Of a stretch of DNA of 32,086 nucleotides, positions 15,447 through 24,182 are shown one piece after another. The position numbers and the translations under genes were made by a program. How positions within the stretch are numbered: the stretch's first letter is position 1; each line of letters starts with the position of its first letter. Source of the DNA: Nitrospirota bacterium (GTDB lineage: Bacteria; Nitrospirota; 9FT-COMBO-42-15; HDB-SIOI813); the NCBI GenBank assembly GCA_020846775.1, contig JADLDG010000047.1, positions 1 through 32,086 of the forward strand, written 5' to 3'. The notes beneath the pieces were generated by a model. It worked only from the letters and a program-made list of their open reading frames with translations, searched no databases and had not been told where the DNA came from.

Positions 15447-17261
15447 ATGAGCAATGAGTTAAGTGAAAAAATTCGGATACTTCCTGATCTGCCCGGCACA
15501 TATCTGATGAAAAATCAGAGGGGGACGGTTATATATATCGGTAAGGCCCTCTCGCTGAAAGACAGGGTACGCTCCTATTTCTCAAAAAGCACAATCTTAA
15601 GTGCGCGTATTGAATCCATGGTTCAGCATATTGCAGATATTGAGTGGATTGTTACCGGTTCTGATCTTGAGGCATTTATTCTGGAGAATAACCTGATAAA
15701 GAGGCATAGGCCGCGGTATAACATAATTTTAAGGGATGACAAGAACTATCCTTTCCTCAGGCTTGATGTGGAAGATAATTTTCCGAGGATAACAGTTGTT
15801 CGGCGAATCAAAAAAGACGGTGCCCTGTATTTTGGTCCTTATGTCCCTGCCGGTGCTATGCGTGAGACACTCAGGATAATCAAGAGGATTTTTCCACTTG
15901 CAACATGTAAGACAGACCTGAATAAGAAGTATGACAGACCATGTATAGAATATGAGATAGGGCGGTGCATAGGTCCTTGTGTTGGGGCTGCGGCAGTTAA
16001 CGACTATAAGAAAGTGGTGAAAGATGTAAGACTATTCCTCGAAGGGAAGGATAAGGAGCTTATCAGGGAGATGAGGCGTCGAATGAAAATGGAGTCGGAG
16101 ACGTTGAATTTTGAAGAGGCGGCAAAGATCAGGGACAGGATATTTAATATTGAAAAGGTGATGGAACGGCAGCGCATCGTATCTGCAGAGATGAAAGACA
16201 TTGATGTTATTGGCATGGCCAGAGACAGGGAGGGTGTTGACTTGCAGATTTTGTTCTTTCGCGGCGGGATGCTTGTTGGAAGAAAAGACATTTTTTCTGA
16301 AAAGACTGATCTGGTTTCTGATAATGAGATATTGACATCTTTTATTGAGCAGTATTACAGCAGTGATGTTCTTATACCGCATAGTATACTTCTTCCCATA
16401 GCGCTTCCTGATACAGAACTGATAGAGAAATGGCTCTCTGGTCTAAGAAACAGCAAGATAGAAATTATAATGCCGAGGCGCGGGAAAAGACTTGGGATGC
16501 TGCAGCTGGCAATGGAAAATGCCCGTGAAGCGATTAACGGGCATAAAAAAAAGGCATGGGTAAAGGATCAGGAATCCAGTGAACTTAAGGAACTGCTTGG
16601 ACTGGCAATCATCCCTGACAGGATTGAGGCTTTTGATATCTCAAATATCTTTGGCGCTGAGGCAGTCGGTTCCCTGGTCGTATGGCAGGATGGCCGATTA
16701 CGCAGAGAAGAGTATCGTCACTATAAAATAAAAACAGTGTCAGGGGCAGATGATTTTGCGATGATAGGTGAGGTCGTGGAGAGGAGATACTCGTTATTAA
16801 AAACCGGAAAGGGAGAACGTCCGGACCTGATTATTATAGATGGCGGTAAGGGGCAGTTAAATTCTGCTATTTCGGTTCTGAATAGACTTGCTATAGATGA
16901 TATTGCTATAATAGGCATTGCAAAGGCAAAAGAGGATAAGGTTGACCGGGTATTTTTACCTGAGGCTTCTGAGGCAATTGAACTAAATGCTAAATCTGGG
17001 GCGGCCCACCTATTGCAGCGTATTAGAGATGAGGCCCACAGATTTGCTGTCTCGTATCACAGAAAACTGCGAAGTAAAGAGGCCATGCTGTCCGAGCTTG
17101 ATAATGTAAGGGGGATAGGAAGGGCGCGTAAACTTGCACTCTTAAAATACTTTGGCAGGATTGACTCGCTTAGAAATGCCAGCATTGAGGATCTAATGAA
17201 GGCACCGAAGATGACAAAAGGTGCAGCGGAGATATTATTTCAGGAGCTTAGAAACAGATAA
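15447..17261 (+). CDS. uvrC: excinuclease ABC subunit C
   Basis: A 604-residue UvrC, normal length, the nuclease that makes both incisions around bulky DNA lesions with UvrAB. The N-terminal GIY-YIG domain (PGTYLMKNQRGTVIYIGKA, residues ~16-34) makes the 3' cut. A UVR motif lies near 205-235 (LNFEEAAKIRDRI), for UvrB binding. The RNase H-like domain has FDISNIFGAEAVGSLVVW and LIIIDGGKGQL, for the 5' cut. C-terminal helix-hairpin-helix motifs contain LDNVRGIGRARKLALLKYFG. The ATG at 15447 lies in a run of repeated AATGAGC units without an obvious ribosome site, so the start is the least certain part. Confidence 0.96.
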   Translation: MSNELSEKIRILPDLPGTYLMKNQRGTVIYIGKALSLKDRVRSYFSKSTILSARIESMVQHIADIEWIVTGSDLEAFILENNLIKRHRPRYNIILRDDKNYPFLRLDVEDNFPRITVVRRIKKDGALYFGPYVPAGAMRETLRIIKRIFPLATCKTDLNKKYDRPCIEYEIGRCIGPCVGAAAVNDYKKVVKDVRLFLEGKDKELIREMRRRMKMESETLNFEEAAKIRDRIFNIEKVMERQRIVSAEMKDIDVIGMARDREGVDLQILFFRGGMLVGRKDIFSEKTDLVSDNEILTSFIEQYYSSDVLIPHSILLPIALPDTELIEKWLSGLRNSKIEIIMPRRGKRLGMLQLAMENAREAINGHKKKAWVKDQESSELKELLGLAIIPDRIEAFDISNIFGAEAVGSLVVWQDGRLRREEYRHYKIKTVSGADDFAMIGEVVERRYSLLKTGKGERPDLIIIDGGKGQLNSAISVLNRLAIDDIAIIGIAKAKEDKVDRVFLPEASEAIELNAKSGAAHLLQRIRDEAHRFAVSYHRKLRSKEAMLSELDNVRGIGRARKLALLKYFGRIDSLRNASIEDLMKAPKMTKGAAEILFQELRNR

Positions 17262-17296
17262 AACTCAATTAACCAGGGACAAAGGGGGGGAAATTC

Positions 17297-17554
17297 ATGA
17301 AACAATTAGTTCTTTACACTATCCAGGGTTGTCCATACTGTGCAGCGGCAAGGAATCTACTGAGTGCCAACAGTATTGACCATGAAGAGGTTGATATAAC
17401 ACCAGATTCATCAAACTGGAGGGATAAACTCCAGAAGATGTCTGGCGGAGAAAGGAGTGTCCCCCAGGTTTACATCAATGGTAAATATATGGGGCAGGAT
17501 GATGAGCTGAAAGATTTGATTGAAAGTAAGAAGATATATGAAATGATTCAGTGA
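17297..17554 (+). CDS. grxC: glutaredoxin
   Basis: An 85-residue thioredoxin-fold redox protein with the dithiol motif CPYC (in TIQGCPYCAAARNLL), the cis-proline segment SVPQVYINGKYMG and the glutathione-binding GQDDEL. It reduces disulfides at the expense of glutathione or a similar thiol. A purine-rich ribosome site (GGGGGGG) lies 7-8 bp before the ATG. It starts 35 bp after uvrC in the same direction and converges on the fur-like gene. The family is certain; the choice of the GrxC name over other class I glutaredoxins is by length and the CPYC motif. Confidence 0.9.
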   Translation: MKQLVLYTIQGCPYCAAARNLLSANSIDHEEVDITPDSSNWRDKLQKMSGGERSVPQVYINGKYMGQDDELKDLIESKKIYEMIQ

Positions 17555-17612
17555 GAAGCCTTTTACCATGTCCTTGGGATTGTAGAGTTAGACGCGGGGT
17601 TTTCAGAGGACT

Positions 17613-18038
17613 TTACTTTTTGCACTCGGCGCACAATCCGTATATCTCAAGCTTGTGAGAATATATCGTAAACCCATGAAGGTTGGCGACCTGTTCCTGA
17701 TGCTGCTCGATGTCGCAGTCTTCAAATTCGATGATTTTGCCGCATTTTGTGCAAATAAGATGATCGTGGTGTTTGTATTCCTGAACTATTTCGAACCTGG
17801 TGCGGCCTTCTCCAAACTCCCGCTGTTGTGCAATACCAAACTGACATAAGAGCGTGAGTGTGCGGTAGACAGTGGCAAGCCCTATTGATGCATCCCGCTT
17901 GACGACTTTCTGATATAACTCCTCAGCACTGATATGTCCTCCCGTCTTGATGAATGTCTCAAGAATCAACTCCCGTTGGCGGGTCTGTTTCATCTTGTGA
18001 CGGGTAATGTGTTCCCGTAGGATTTCCTTTTCTTTCAC
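17613..18038 (-). CDS. fur: Fur-family metal-dependent transcriptional regulator
   Basis: A 141-residue Fur-type repressor. The N-terminal winged helix contains TRQRELILETFIKTGGHISA and the recognition helix ASIGLATVYRTLTLL. The C-terminal half has the metal-binding HHDHLICTKCGKIIEF and a second CxxC in YGLCAECKK, the structural zinc site found in Fur and PerR. The start used is a GTG; an ATG 15 codons later (MKQTRQRE) is possible but would trim the N-terminal helix. Iron or peroxide sensing cannot be told from sequence alone. It lies directly beyond the 3' end of the redox operon, without evidence that it regulates it. Confidence 0.9.
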   Translation of the reverse strand: MKEKEILREHITRHKMKQTRQRELILETFIKTGGHISAEELYQKVVKRDASIGLATVYRTLTLLCQFGIAQQREFGEGRTRFEIVQEYKHHDHLICTKCGKIIEFEDCDIEQHQEQVANLHGFTIYSHKLEIYGLCAECKK

Positions 18039-18089
18039 TTGATAACAACCCCATCTCCACCCTTTCGATAAGCATAGGGCAGCCTTGAG

Positions 18090-18109
18090 CCTCCCCTTTT
18101 AGAGGGAGG
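18090..18109. repeat. short CCTCCC/GGGAGG hairpin after the redox operon
   Basis: CCTCCC and GGGAGG form a 6-bp stem around an 8-nt loop, 5 bp beyond the stop of the last NHL gene. It belongs to the same hairpin type as those at 5452 and 23269. It could end the operon transcript, but there is no T-run on the minus strand. Confidence 0.45.
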
Positions 18110-18114
18110 ATTAT

Positions 18115-19179
18115 CTACTGCAAATATCTGAAAACCTGTACCCTGTCATTATAGGTGTCTGCCACAAATATATAATTGTCTTTATCCACAAACAAGCCGT
18201 TTGGCAACCATAATCCCTCCTTGCCTCCGCCATGAGATGCGAAGTTAAGGAGCAATTCACCTGACCTGTTGAATATTTGTATCGTATCATAGAGATTATC
18301 TACTACATAAATATTCCCATCGCTGTCAGTGCCTAATCCCTTAGGCTTCGAAAATGTCCCCAGTGTATCTCCCATCTTTCCCACTGAAGTTATGAACTTT
18401 CCCTCGGGATTAAAGATCTGAACACGGAAATTCAATGCATCAGTCACATAGATGTCACCTTTTCGATCAACGGCGAGGTGTGTCGGGAAGTTAAACTCGC
18501 CATCTTCCTTCCCCCGGTTCCCAAAAGAAGACCATCTTTTTTCGTTATCTGTAGATGAGTAAGGGGGATTGACATCGTATACCCAAACCTTATGATTTAT
18601 GGTGTCAGATATATACAATTTGCCTCTTGATTTATCCAGAGCAAGCCCCGTAGGTCTTCCAAATTCACTATTAGCTCCGATTGTGAAGATATGATTTCCT
18701 GTATTATCAAATACGAAAACCTTTTTTAAAATTGAATCAGATACATATAGTCTGTCGTTAGCGTCGAGTACAACGCTCAATGGTGATAATAATCTTGATG
18801 GCTGAGGTTCGTTGTTAAGTTTGAATATCTGGCGATATTTTTTGTTCTTGTAATCAAAGACATGGACTGTTTGGAGACCTGTGTCTGTAACATATACCGA
18901 GCCTTTACCGTCCGAGAGTACACCAAATGGTCTTTGAATCCTCGGTTCAGGTTCCTTGCCTACAACGAACTCAACTATTCTCTTAAATATAGACTTTTTA
19001 ACACCTACATTTCTTGGTGTCTCAATAGTCATTACATACGATATCTTTGGTTCATCCGGAGGTAATGGCCATGCAGCCCTGTCTTTCTTTGACTGTTCAG
19101 GGAATGTAAAGCCGAGAATAAAGATGGCTATCAGAGAGACAGCAGAGATTAAAATTATGTTATTTTTACTCTTGTTCAT
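18115..19179 (-). CDS. NHL-repeat beta-propeller protein (NHL1)
   Basis: A 354-residue protein read from the ATG at 19179, which has AAGGGTGA 5 bp upstream; the longer frame to 19314 lacks a ribosome site and overlaps the OMP gene. The hydrophobic N-terminus NNIILISAVSLIAIFILGF is a signal peptide or anchor, so the rest is outside the cytoplasm. After a WPLPPDEPKISYV segment come about six NHL repeats (RPFGVLSDGKGSVYVTDT, RLYVSDSILKKVFVFD, GDIYVTDALNFRVQIF, GNIYVVDNLYDTIQIF, NYIFVADTYNDRVQVF), forming a propeller. It is the same length and layout as NHL2 in this operon. NHL propellers usually bind partner proteins or matrix; no enzymatic motif is seen. Role inferred only from its cytochrome neighbours. 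Confidence 0.88.
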   Translation of the reverse strand: MNKSKNNIILISAVSLIAIFILGFTFPEQSKKDRAAWPLPPDEPKISYVMTIETPRNVGVKKSIFKRIVEFVVGKEPEPRIQRPFGVLSDGKGSVYVTDTGLQTVHVFDYKNKKYRQIFKLNNEPQPSRLLSPLSVVLDANDRLYVSDSILKKVFVFDNTGNHIFTIGANSEFGRPTGLALDKSRGKLYISDTINHKVWVYDVNPPYSSTDNEKRWSSFGNRGKEDGEFNFPTHLAVDRKGDIYVTDALNFRVQIFNPEGKFITSVGKMGDTLGTFSKPKGLGTDSDGNIYVVDNLYDTIQIFNRSGELLLNFASHGGGKEGLWLPNGLFVDKDNYIFVADTYNDRVQVFRYLQ

Positions 19180-19228
19180 TTTATCACCCTTCAGGCAGAT
19201 TTCTATTTCAATCACGATGAAGTATAGG

Positions 19229-21130
19229 TTAGAACGGTCTGCTTGCCCGTACAAAATATGTCTGTATATTATATACAGATTCAGGATATTTTGTATAGTC
19301 CTCACGGACTTCAAAGTTTAAGGTAACCTTGCCGATCTGGTAGTTAAACCGGGCCGTCATGATCAGCCTGTCTCTGTTCGTGAATGTAAAGTCCTCTCGC
19401 TCACCCCTGAGCGTTAGATTCATCCCGAGGCGCCATGTTATATTCTGGAAATGGTTTCCTTCGATGATGTAGAGTTGTGAGTCCTGAGTATTTGATGAAC
19501 CAGGATAATTGGAAAGTTTATATTCACCTGCAAACCTCGTCCCGAATCTGTAGAAATATTCCGCCCTCGTGTCAAATATGAATGTATCTCCATAGTCCAG
19601 GACATCAGAATAGCTTGATGATGCTCTGAAGTGAAACTGATTCTTATAATTGGTCTGCGCCTCGACCCGCACAGACTGTTCCTGCCTGTCATCAGATTCT
19701 ACAATTGTGTTAGACCTGATCAGGATGGTATATGAAGCAATTATCTGAACAGCCTGAAGTGTGCGGCTTTGAACGCCGACAGAAGCTGCTTGAGTAAAAA
19801 TATTGCCATCTGAATTTTTTTCGTCTGAGAAGACGGTACTATAATCAGCAGAATAATTTGTATTTAGAGTGACGACATCGAGCAGTTTAAAGTAGTTGAT
19901 TCCTACTATGTTTCCGATACGATCAATGCTCTTGTCGTCTATGCCTGAGACATTGAAATGATGTAGCACGATATTGTCCGAAATGGACAAACCATAAAAC
20001 GGACGGTGGCTGACTCCTCCTGCAAGACGATAGTCTTTTGTTTCTGTCTGCTGGCCGCTGGTTGAGGAATATACCGCGTCACCTCTGTAATCTGTCTTGC
20101 CAAGGGGCCTGTAGCTCACGTTATATAAGAGAGAATCCCTTTGGATATCACCACCTGAAGTCTTACGAAATGAATAATTACCGCTTTGTGTGAATCTATC
20201 CGCCTGGTTAAGTAGACCTATGTCTCCTGTTGTCTCGGCAGTAGTAGTAATACCAGGGGTATAGTAACTTCCTGTTGGGAAATATGTAACATTTCCGCTT
20301 AGAAAAAGGAAAGGAGAGATCCTGTTCTCTCCACGCAGACTGTAGCTGTTTACCTTGCTGTGTGTTTCGTTTTTGCATCGTATTTTGTTTTCTTCTATCG
20401 GGCCGATCTGTGTCTTGTCAGTGCAGTTGATATTGTTTTTTTCATCATTTTCAATTTGTTGTGCGGTTTTAATCTGTGTAGTCATCGTGAAATAATCTGT
20501 ATACTGAAAGTTGGCAGCAAGAAATCCTGACCTCAATGGTTGAGTAAGTCCAAAATTGGCTATCCTTACGCGAGTATCCCTGGGTTCAATATTATCTTCA
20601 TAATTTGTACTGATTTGCATAAGTGTCAATCTCAGGGCTGTTTGACTCCTGAGGATACCAGACCAGCCAATATTGTATGTATCAGAGATCAAATCAGGTG
20701 CGTTTTCAATGCCTATCAAATTTCTCTGTGCGAAAACGTTTATAGGAAAACGAACCGGCATAATATTCAACTGAAGACTGTATGTAACTATGTCCCGGCT
20801 TACTTTTGTAGATTCTCCTTCTGCCGGATTATTTCTGTAAACAGAATTTGCAATACCGATGCTGGCTGAATAGGAAGCGAGCCTTGGATCAACTATAATC
20901 CCAGTGCTGCTTATTGCATAAGTCTGGAGGAAATCAGAAGTCTTGCTCGTTGACTTCTGATCAGCAGCGTCACTTACTGTGATGTTAGTATGATAATCAA
21001 GAGCTACAAGACCGCTGAGATTTAATGACTGAGACGACAGGACGTCATTAGGAATAAGAAATAATATAATTCCTGCTGCAATGACAATAAATATACTTTT
21101 CCACAATCCTGTAATAGGAGACCCAATCAC
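19229..21130 (-). CDS. outer-membrane beta-barrel protein
   Basis: A 633-residue protein read from a GTG at 21130 behind GAAGGGAG. The frame extends 19 codons farther, but that part encodes the hairpin repeat at 21152. The signal peptide is around WKSIFIVIAAGIILFLIPND with a likely cut near VLSS. The mature protein is rich in alternating strands with aromatic girdles (for example ANFQYTDYFTMTTQ, NYKNQFHFRASSSYSD) and ends ...YFVRASRPF; a terminal Phe is the usual BAM recognition signal. This predicts a barrel of roughly 20-plus strands. It has no haem motifs. Lying between a multihaem cytochrome and NHL genes, it resembles the porin part of a porin-cytochrome conduit. No named family is recognised, and conduction is inference. 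Confidence 0.85.
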   Translation of the reverse strand: MIGSPITGLWKSIFIVIAAGIILFLIPNDVLSSQSLNLSGLVALDYHTNITVSDAADQKSTSKTSDFLQTYAISSTGIIVDPRLASYSASIGIANSVYRNNPAEGESTKVSRDIVTYSLQLNIMPVRFPINVFAQRNLIGIENAPDLISDTYNIGWSGILRSQTALRLTLMQISTNYEDNIEPRDTRVRIANFGLTQPLRSGFLAANFQYTDYFTMTTQIKTAQQIENDEKNNINCTDKTQIGPIEENKIRCKNETHSKVNSYSLRGENRISPFLFLSGNVTYFPTGSYYTPGITTTAETTGDIGLLNQADRFTQSGNYSFRKTSGGDIQRDSLLYNVSYRPLGKTDYRGDAVYSSTSGQQTETKDYRLAGGVSHRPFYGLSISDNIVLHHFNVSGIDDKSIDRIGNIVGINYFKLLDVVTLNTNYSADYSTVFSDEKNSDGNIFTQAASVGVQSRTLQAVQIIASYTILIRSNTIVESDDRQEQSVRVEAQTNYKNQFHFRASSSYSDVLDYGDTFIFDTRAEYFYRFGTRFAGEYKLSNYPGSSNTQDSQLYIIEGNHFQNITWRLGMNLTLRGEREDFTFTNRDRLIMTARFNYQIGKVTLNFEVREDYTKYPESVYNIQTYFVRASRPF

Positions 21131-21151
21131 CCCTCTCCCTTCAAACCCAAA

Positions 21152-21180
21152 AGGGTAAGGGAGACAATTTCCCTTACCCT
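21152..21180. repeat. stable hairpin between cyt1 and the OMP gene
   Basis: AGGGTAAGGGA (21152-21162) pairs perfectly with TCCCTTACCCT (21170-21180), around a 7-nt loop. It occupies the gap between two genes of the same operon and may modulate their relative expression through RNA stability or processing. Confidence 0.6.
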
Positions 21181-21218
21181 GATTCACAAATTGCTATAAC
21201 CTGGAGTTCCTCATCCCG

Positions 21219-22145
21219 CTATTTCTGATGGCAGCTAAGACAGACTAAACTACCTTTATTCCTGTCCGTTTCTGCTGTAGCAAGCCCTAGTCCGGAATCC
21301 GTTTTTTCCTGAGGTGTAGCTGTCGGATATCTCAGGAAGCGTGTAGCTGTACCCTCATGAGGGTTGTGACATGAGGCACATTCGATATACCATCCACTTG
21401 CGTCACCTGTCGGATCCGATTTATAAGCCCTTATAGTATCCCGGATATCAGTAGGAACTTCTCTTGTTCCTCCACGTGAGATTTTCAGAATGCCTGGATT
21501 ATTAGTAGGGGCAGAAGAGTTGGTGCATGCTTCTTCAAACTGCGGGTCATGCGCTGTTGTTCCATTGCAGATCCTCATACTGACAGGGTGATCATTGGAA
21601 AGATCTGTTCCCAACATTGGAAAAGGTCCTGCAGGAGCAGCAAATGCACCATCTACCACTTTCCCATCAGTCACATATGTCCCTGTAGCAGTCCAGCCAG
21701 CTCTGACATTACCGACACCACCGATATCGTTTCCAGCAATATATCCCCCTGAACCAGAGAGATTGACCAGTGAGTCAAATGCTACGGTCCCATCATGACA
21801 TGACAAACAGGCTACAGATACACCCCGTGGTTGTCCTGCATTATTCGCACCGTCATCAAAATTCGGGCTATCATAAATAACGTATGTTGCTTTAGATAGG
21901 GCTCTGTTCCACAAAGGGGCTGAACCACCTGCCACGTCTGTCCTTCCGCCATGAGGCGTATGGCAGAACACGCATACTTCCGTTGTCTCTGAAAACTTCA
22001 GGTTGTTGTCTATGGTTCGTGAAACCGATAAGTTATGCTTGGTTTGACGCACATTCTCCGTAGCCCAGCTGCTGCCTATAAAAGCGACGGCGGCCAGAGT
22101 AAAAATGCCAGCTCCAATTGCAAGCTTTGATTTTGAATACTTCAT
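21219..22145 (-). CDS. tetrahaem c-type cytochrome (cyt1)
   Basis: A 308-residue secreted protein from the ATG at 22145, with AAGGAGGTG upstream; in-frame starts farther up overlap NHL2. The Sec signal peptide KLAIGAGIFTLAAVAFIG ends near SSWA. Four CxxCH haem sites are seen: CVFCH (58-62), CLSCH (113-117), CASCH (256-260) and CLSCH (302-306). The blocks HTPHGG, PLWNR, YDSPNFDD, SCHDGTVAFDSLVN, LSNDHPVS and SCHNPHEGT are shared with cyt2, marking a common family of multihaem cytochromes with a widely spaced second half. It probably sits in the periplasm or on the outer membrane and passes electrons. The redox partner is not evident from sequence. Confidence 0.92.
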   Translation of the reverse strand: MKYSKSKLAIGAGIFTLAAVAFIGSSWATENVRQTKHNLSVSRTIDNNLKFSETTEVCVFCHTPHGGRTDVAGGSAPLWNRALSKATYVIYDSPNFDDGANNAGQPRGVSVACLSCHDGTVAFDSLVNLSGSGGYIAGNDIGGVGNVRAGWTATGTYVTDGKVVDGAFAAPAGPFPMLGTDLSNDHPVSMRICNGTTAHDPQFEEACTNSSAPTNNPGILKISRGGTREVPTDIRDTIRAYKSDPTGDASGWYIECASCHNPHEGTATRFLRYPTATPQEKTDSGLGLATAETDRNKGSLVCLSCHQK

Positions 22146-22185
22146 TTTCTTTTCACCTCCTTTCTGATTATGAATATTTTCTGAC

Positions 22186-23247
22186 TTAATTGTTGTTTTC
22201 ATCTTCACCTCCTGTTTTGGGGTCTGGGTTTGTAGTTGTGCCACTTCCCAAAAACTTGTATACGTTTATACGTCTGTTATATTGGTCAGCTACATATATG
22301 TTATCTTCATCATCAATATCCATGCCGGCAGGCAGCCAAAAGAGCCCGGGACTCGTGCCCATTTCTCCAAAAGGTAAAAGCAGCCGTCCATCACGATCAA
22401 ATATCTGTACATTATTAAATGCAGCATCTACTACATAGATATCGCCATCGCTGTCAATGGCTATCCCCTTTGGTTTTGAAAACATACCTAAGCCGGTTCC
22501 TACTCCCCCGAACTTCTTGAGAAATTTCCCATCGGCATCAAAGATCTGAACACGAAAGTTAAAACTATCCATTACATATACCGTACCATCTTTACCAATA
22601 TCAATATTTGTAGGAAAATTAAACTCCCCATCCATAGTTCCCCGCTGACCTATTGTTTTTATTATGTTGCCATCCATATCGAGCACCTGTACATGGTGGT
22701 TCCTTGTATCTACTACAAAAATTCGACCTGCCTCTTCATTTAAGGCGATTCCAACAGGCTGTTCAAATGTCCCCTGTTTACCCAGAGCCTTTATAAAATT
22801 CCCATCCCTGTCGTAAACGATTACCCTGTTCTGGGCGCTGTCTGTGACATATACATTGTTCATAGAATCTGTAGTAATCCCGAGTGGTTTGCTAAGTATG
22901 CCTGAGCCACTCGTGCCGATAACTGAAAACTTATGATTCTTCTTGTCGAAAACAAGCACCTTGCCCCATGCGCTGTCTGCTACCAGGATTCTGCCTTCTC
23001 TGTCAGCATGTACTGCGTATGGCTTTGTTAAAGAAGATGCCACATCCTGCCCAATAACTACTTCTTTCAACTTATTCAAAAACGTCTCTTCCTTAACATC
23101 ATCAGAGGACGAAATACTGTATAAATACTTAATCCTTGGTGGATCCGGGGGCAGCGGCCAAATAAGATCCCCTTCCTTCTGTTTGCCTGCGCAACCGGTG
23201 ATGGTCGCAGTTACTATTACTGTCCATATAAAATAACGTATCCTTAT
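22186..23247 (-). CDS. NHL-repeat lipoprotein (NHL2), apparent ATA start codon
   Basis: The open frame gives 353 residues if it begins at ATA 23247, seven bases after GGGAGG. No ATG, GTG or TTG occurs in frame between the upstream gene and the lipobox; the first canonical codon (TTG at 23079) lies inside the protein. The upstream part encodes RIRYFIWTVIVTATITGC, a lipoprotein signal with lipobox ITGC, then WPLPPDPPRIKYL, matching NHL1. About six NHL repeats follow (YAVHADREGRILVADSAWGK, NNVYVTDSAQNRVIVYD, RIFVVDTRNHHVQVLD, GTVYVMDSFNFRVQIFD, GDIYVVDAAFNNVQIFD, DNIYVADQYNRRINVYK). Its length equals NHL1, supporting the upstream extension. ATA initiation or a lost start codon is the open question. 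Confidence 0.82.
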   Translation of the reverse strand: MRIRYFIWTVIVTATITGCAGKQKEGDLIWPLPPDPPRIKYLYSISSSDDVKEETFLNKLKEVVIGQDVASSLTKPYAVHADREGRILVADSAWGKVLVFDKKNHKFSVIGTSGSGILSKPLGITTDSMNNVYVTDSAQNRVIVYDRDGNFIKALGKQGTFEQPVGIALNEEAGRIFVVDTRNHHVQVLDMDGNIIKTIGQRGTMDGEFNFPTNIDIGKDGTVYVMDSFNFRVQIFDADGKFLKKFGGVGTGLGMFSKPKGIAIDSDGDIYVVDAAFNNVQIFDRDGRLLLPFGEMGTSPGLFWLPAGMDIDDEDNIYVADQYNRRINVYKFLGSGTTTNPDPKTGGEDENNN

Positions 23248-23268
23248 TTCTTCGCCCTCCCTTTTTAT

Positions 23269-23290
23269 CCCCTCCGGTAAAAGGAGAGGG
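23269..23290. repeat. CCCCTCC/GGAGAGGG hairpin between NHL2 and cyt2
   Basis: An imperfect stem with a one-base bulge around a GGTAAAA loop, in the 49-bp gap between two operon genes. Same style as the other purine/pyrimidine hairpins in this window. Confidence 0.45.
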
Positions 23291-23296
23291 TTATCA

Positions 23297-24097
23297 TCAC
23301 TTCTGATGACATGTCAAACACAAAGAACTTGACTTGTTGGAAGCCCGTAAAAACGGGTCCCTTCCTTCTGCATTTCTTTCATCCGGGTCATGTGGGTTAT
23401 GGCATGATGCACACTGAATTTTATCGCCGGCAAATGTCTTCACTCCATTAGGGAATTCCCTCCCGCCGTCTTTGGTTATTAAAGCTGGTTGGTTAAACCC
23501 CGGGTCAATATTATAGGAAGGGAGATTAATAGAAATCGGGTGGTCATTTGTCAGGTCAGTCTGCAGATATTTCAGTGTTGCATCATGTGCTCCTGACATA
23601 CCGCCATAAGCGCCCGAGTTCTGGCTGTGGCACTTTCCACACGCATTTCCACCAGCTTCTGCACTACCTGGTTTCATTTGATAGTGGACTCCCGTGTCTG
23701 TAATTTCCCGGCTTCTTGGCTGATTTACAACTGCGTCAACAGCTACGGTCCCGTCATGACATGACAGACATGCGAGAGATATCCCGTCAGGACCATTATT
23801 CTGGGAATCAAAATTTGGACTTGTGTATAGCTTATAGCTTGAATGAGATGGCAACTGGCGGTTCCATAAAGGGGCAACGGGATCAGCATTGTGCGGTGTA
23901 TGACAGTATATGCATATTTCGCCGAAGTCAATGTATGCTGTCCCCTGCATGGGACCGACGTTACTCCCGAATGCCCTTTGATTTAAATAACCCAGGTCAT
24001 GCTTGGAACCTATCATTGAGTTACCTGTTGCCGATATTGTTATAAGCAAAATAATTCCTATTAAAACGACCGGTACTAATAAATAGTTTTTTTTCAT
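23297..24097 (-). CDS. pentahaem c-type cytochrome (cyt2)
   Basis: A 266-residue secreted cytochrome read from ATG 24097, chosen because the signal sequence KKNYLLVPVVLIGIILLITI begins there; GGAGGGG lies 11 bp upstream. A start 7 codons earlier is possible. Five CxxCH sites are present: CIYCH (62-66), CLSCH (110-114), CGKCH (153-157), CASCH (229-233) and CLTCH (260-264). Four align with cyt1; CGKCH is the extra one. It shares HTPHN, PLWNRQL, YTSPNFD, CHDGTVAVDAVVN, LTNDHPIS and SCHNPHDP with cyt1, so the two arose by duplication. It is the first gene behind the sigma-54 promoter. A periplasmic or surface electron carrier is the likely role. Confidence 0.92.
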   Translation of the reverse strand: MKKNYLLVPVVLIGIILLITISATGNSMIGSKHDLGYLNQRAFGSNVGPMQGTAYIDFGEICIYCHTPHNADPVAPLWNRQLPSHSSYKLYTSPNFDSQNNGPDGISLACLSCHDGTVAVDAVVNQPRSREITDTGVHYQMKPGSAEAGGNACGKCHSQNSGAYGGMSGAHDATLKYLQTDLTNDHPISINLPSYNIDPGFNQPALITKDGGREFPNGVKTFAGDKIQCASCHNPHDPDERNAEGRDPFLRASNKSSSLCLTCHQK

Positions 24098-24141
24098 TAT
24101 GTAAATATCCCCTCCCATTGTTAATACCGGGATAAATACGG

Positions 24142-24159
24142 CCCTTTTATTAAAAAGGG
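24142..24159. repeat. leader hairpin of the redox operon
   Basis: CCCTTTT (24142-24148) pairs with AAAAGGG (24153-24159) around a 4-nt loop. It lies between the predicted sigma-54 start point (about 24171) and the cyt2 start, so it would form in the 5' untranslated RNA. Confidence 0.45.
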
Positions 24160-24182
24160 GGATAAATCTACATTACTAAATT

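Noticed and set aside
15274-15501. Minus-strand ORF over the start of uvrC
   Set aside because: It is low complexity, generated by the repeated GAGCAATGA units, overlaps uvrC, and has no ribosome site or family features.
19180-19314. Extended N-terminus of NHL1 (45 extra codons)
   Set aside because: It overlaps the OMP 3' end and precedes a clear ribosome site plus signal sequence at 19179.
22146-22244. Extended N-terminus of cyt1 (33 extra codons)
   Set aside because: It overlaps the end of NHL2, and the signal peptide and strong ribosome site belong to the ATG at 22145.
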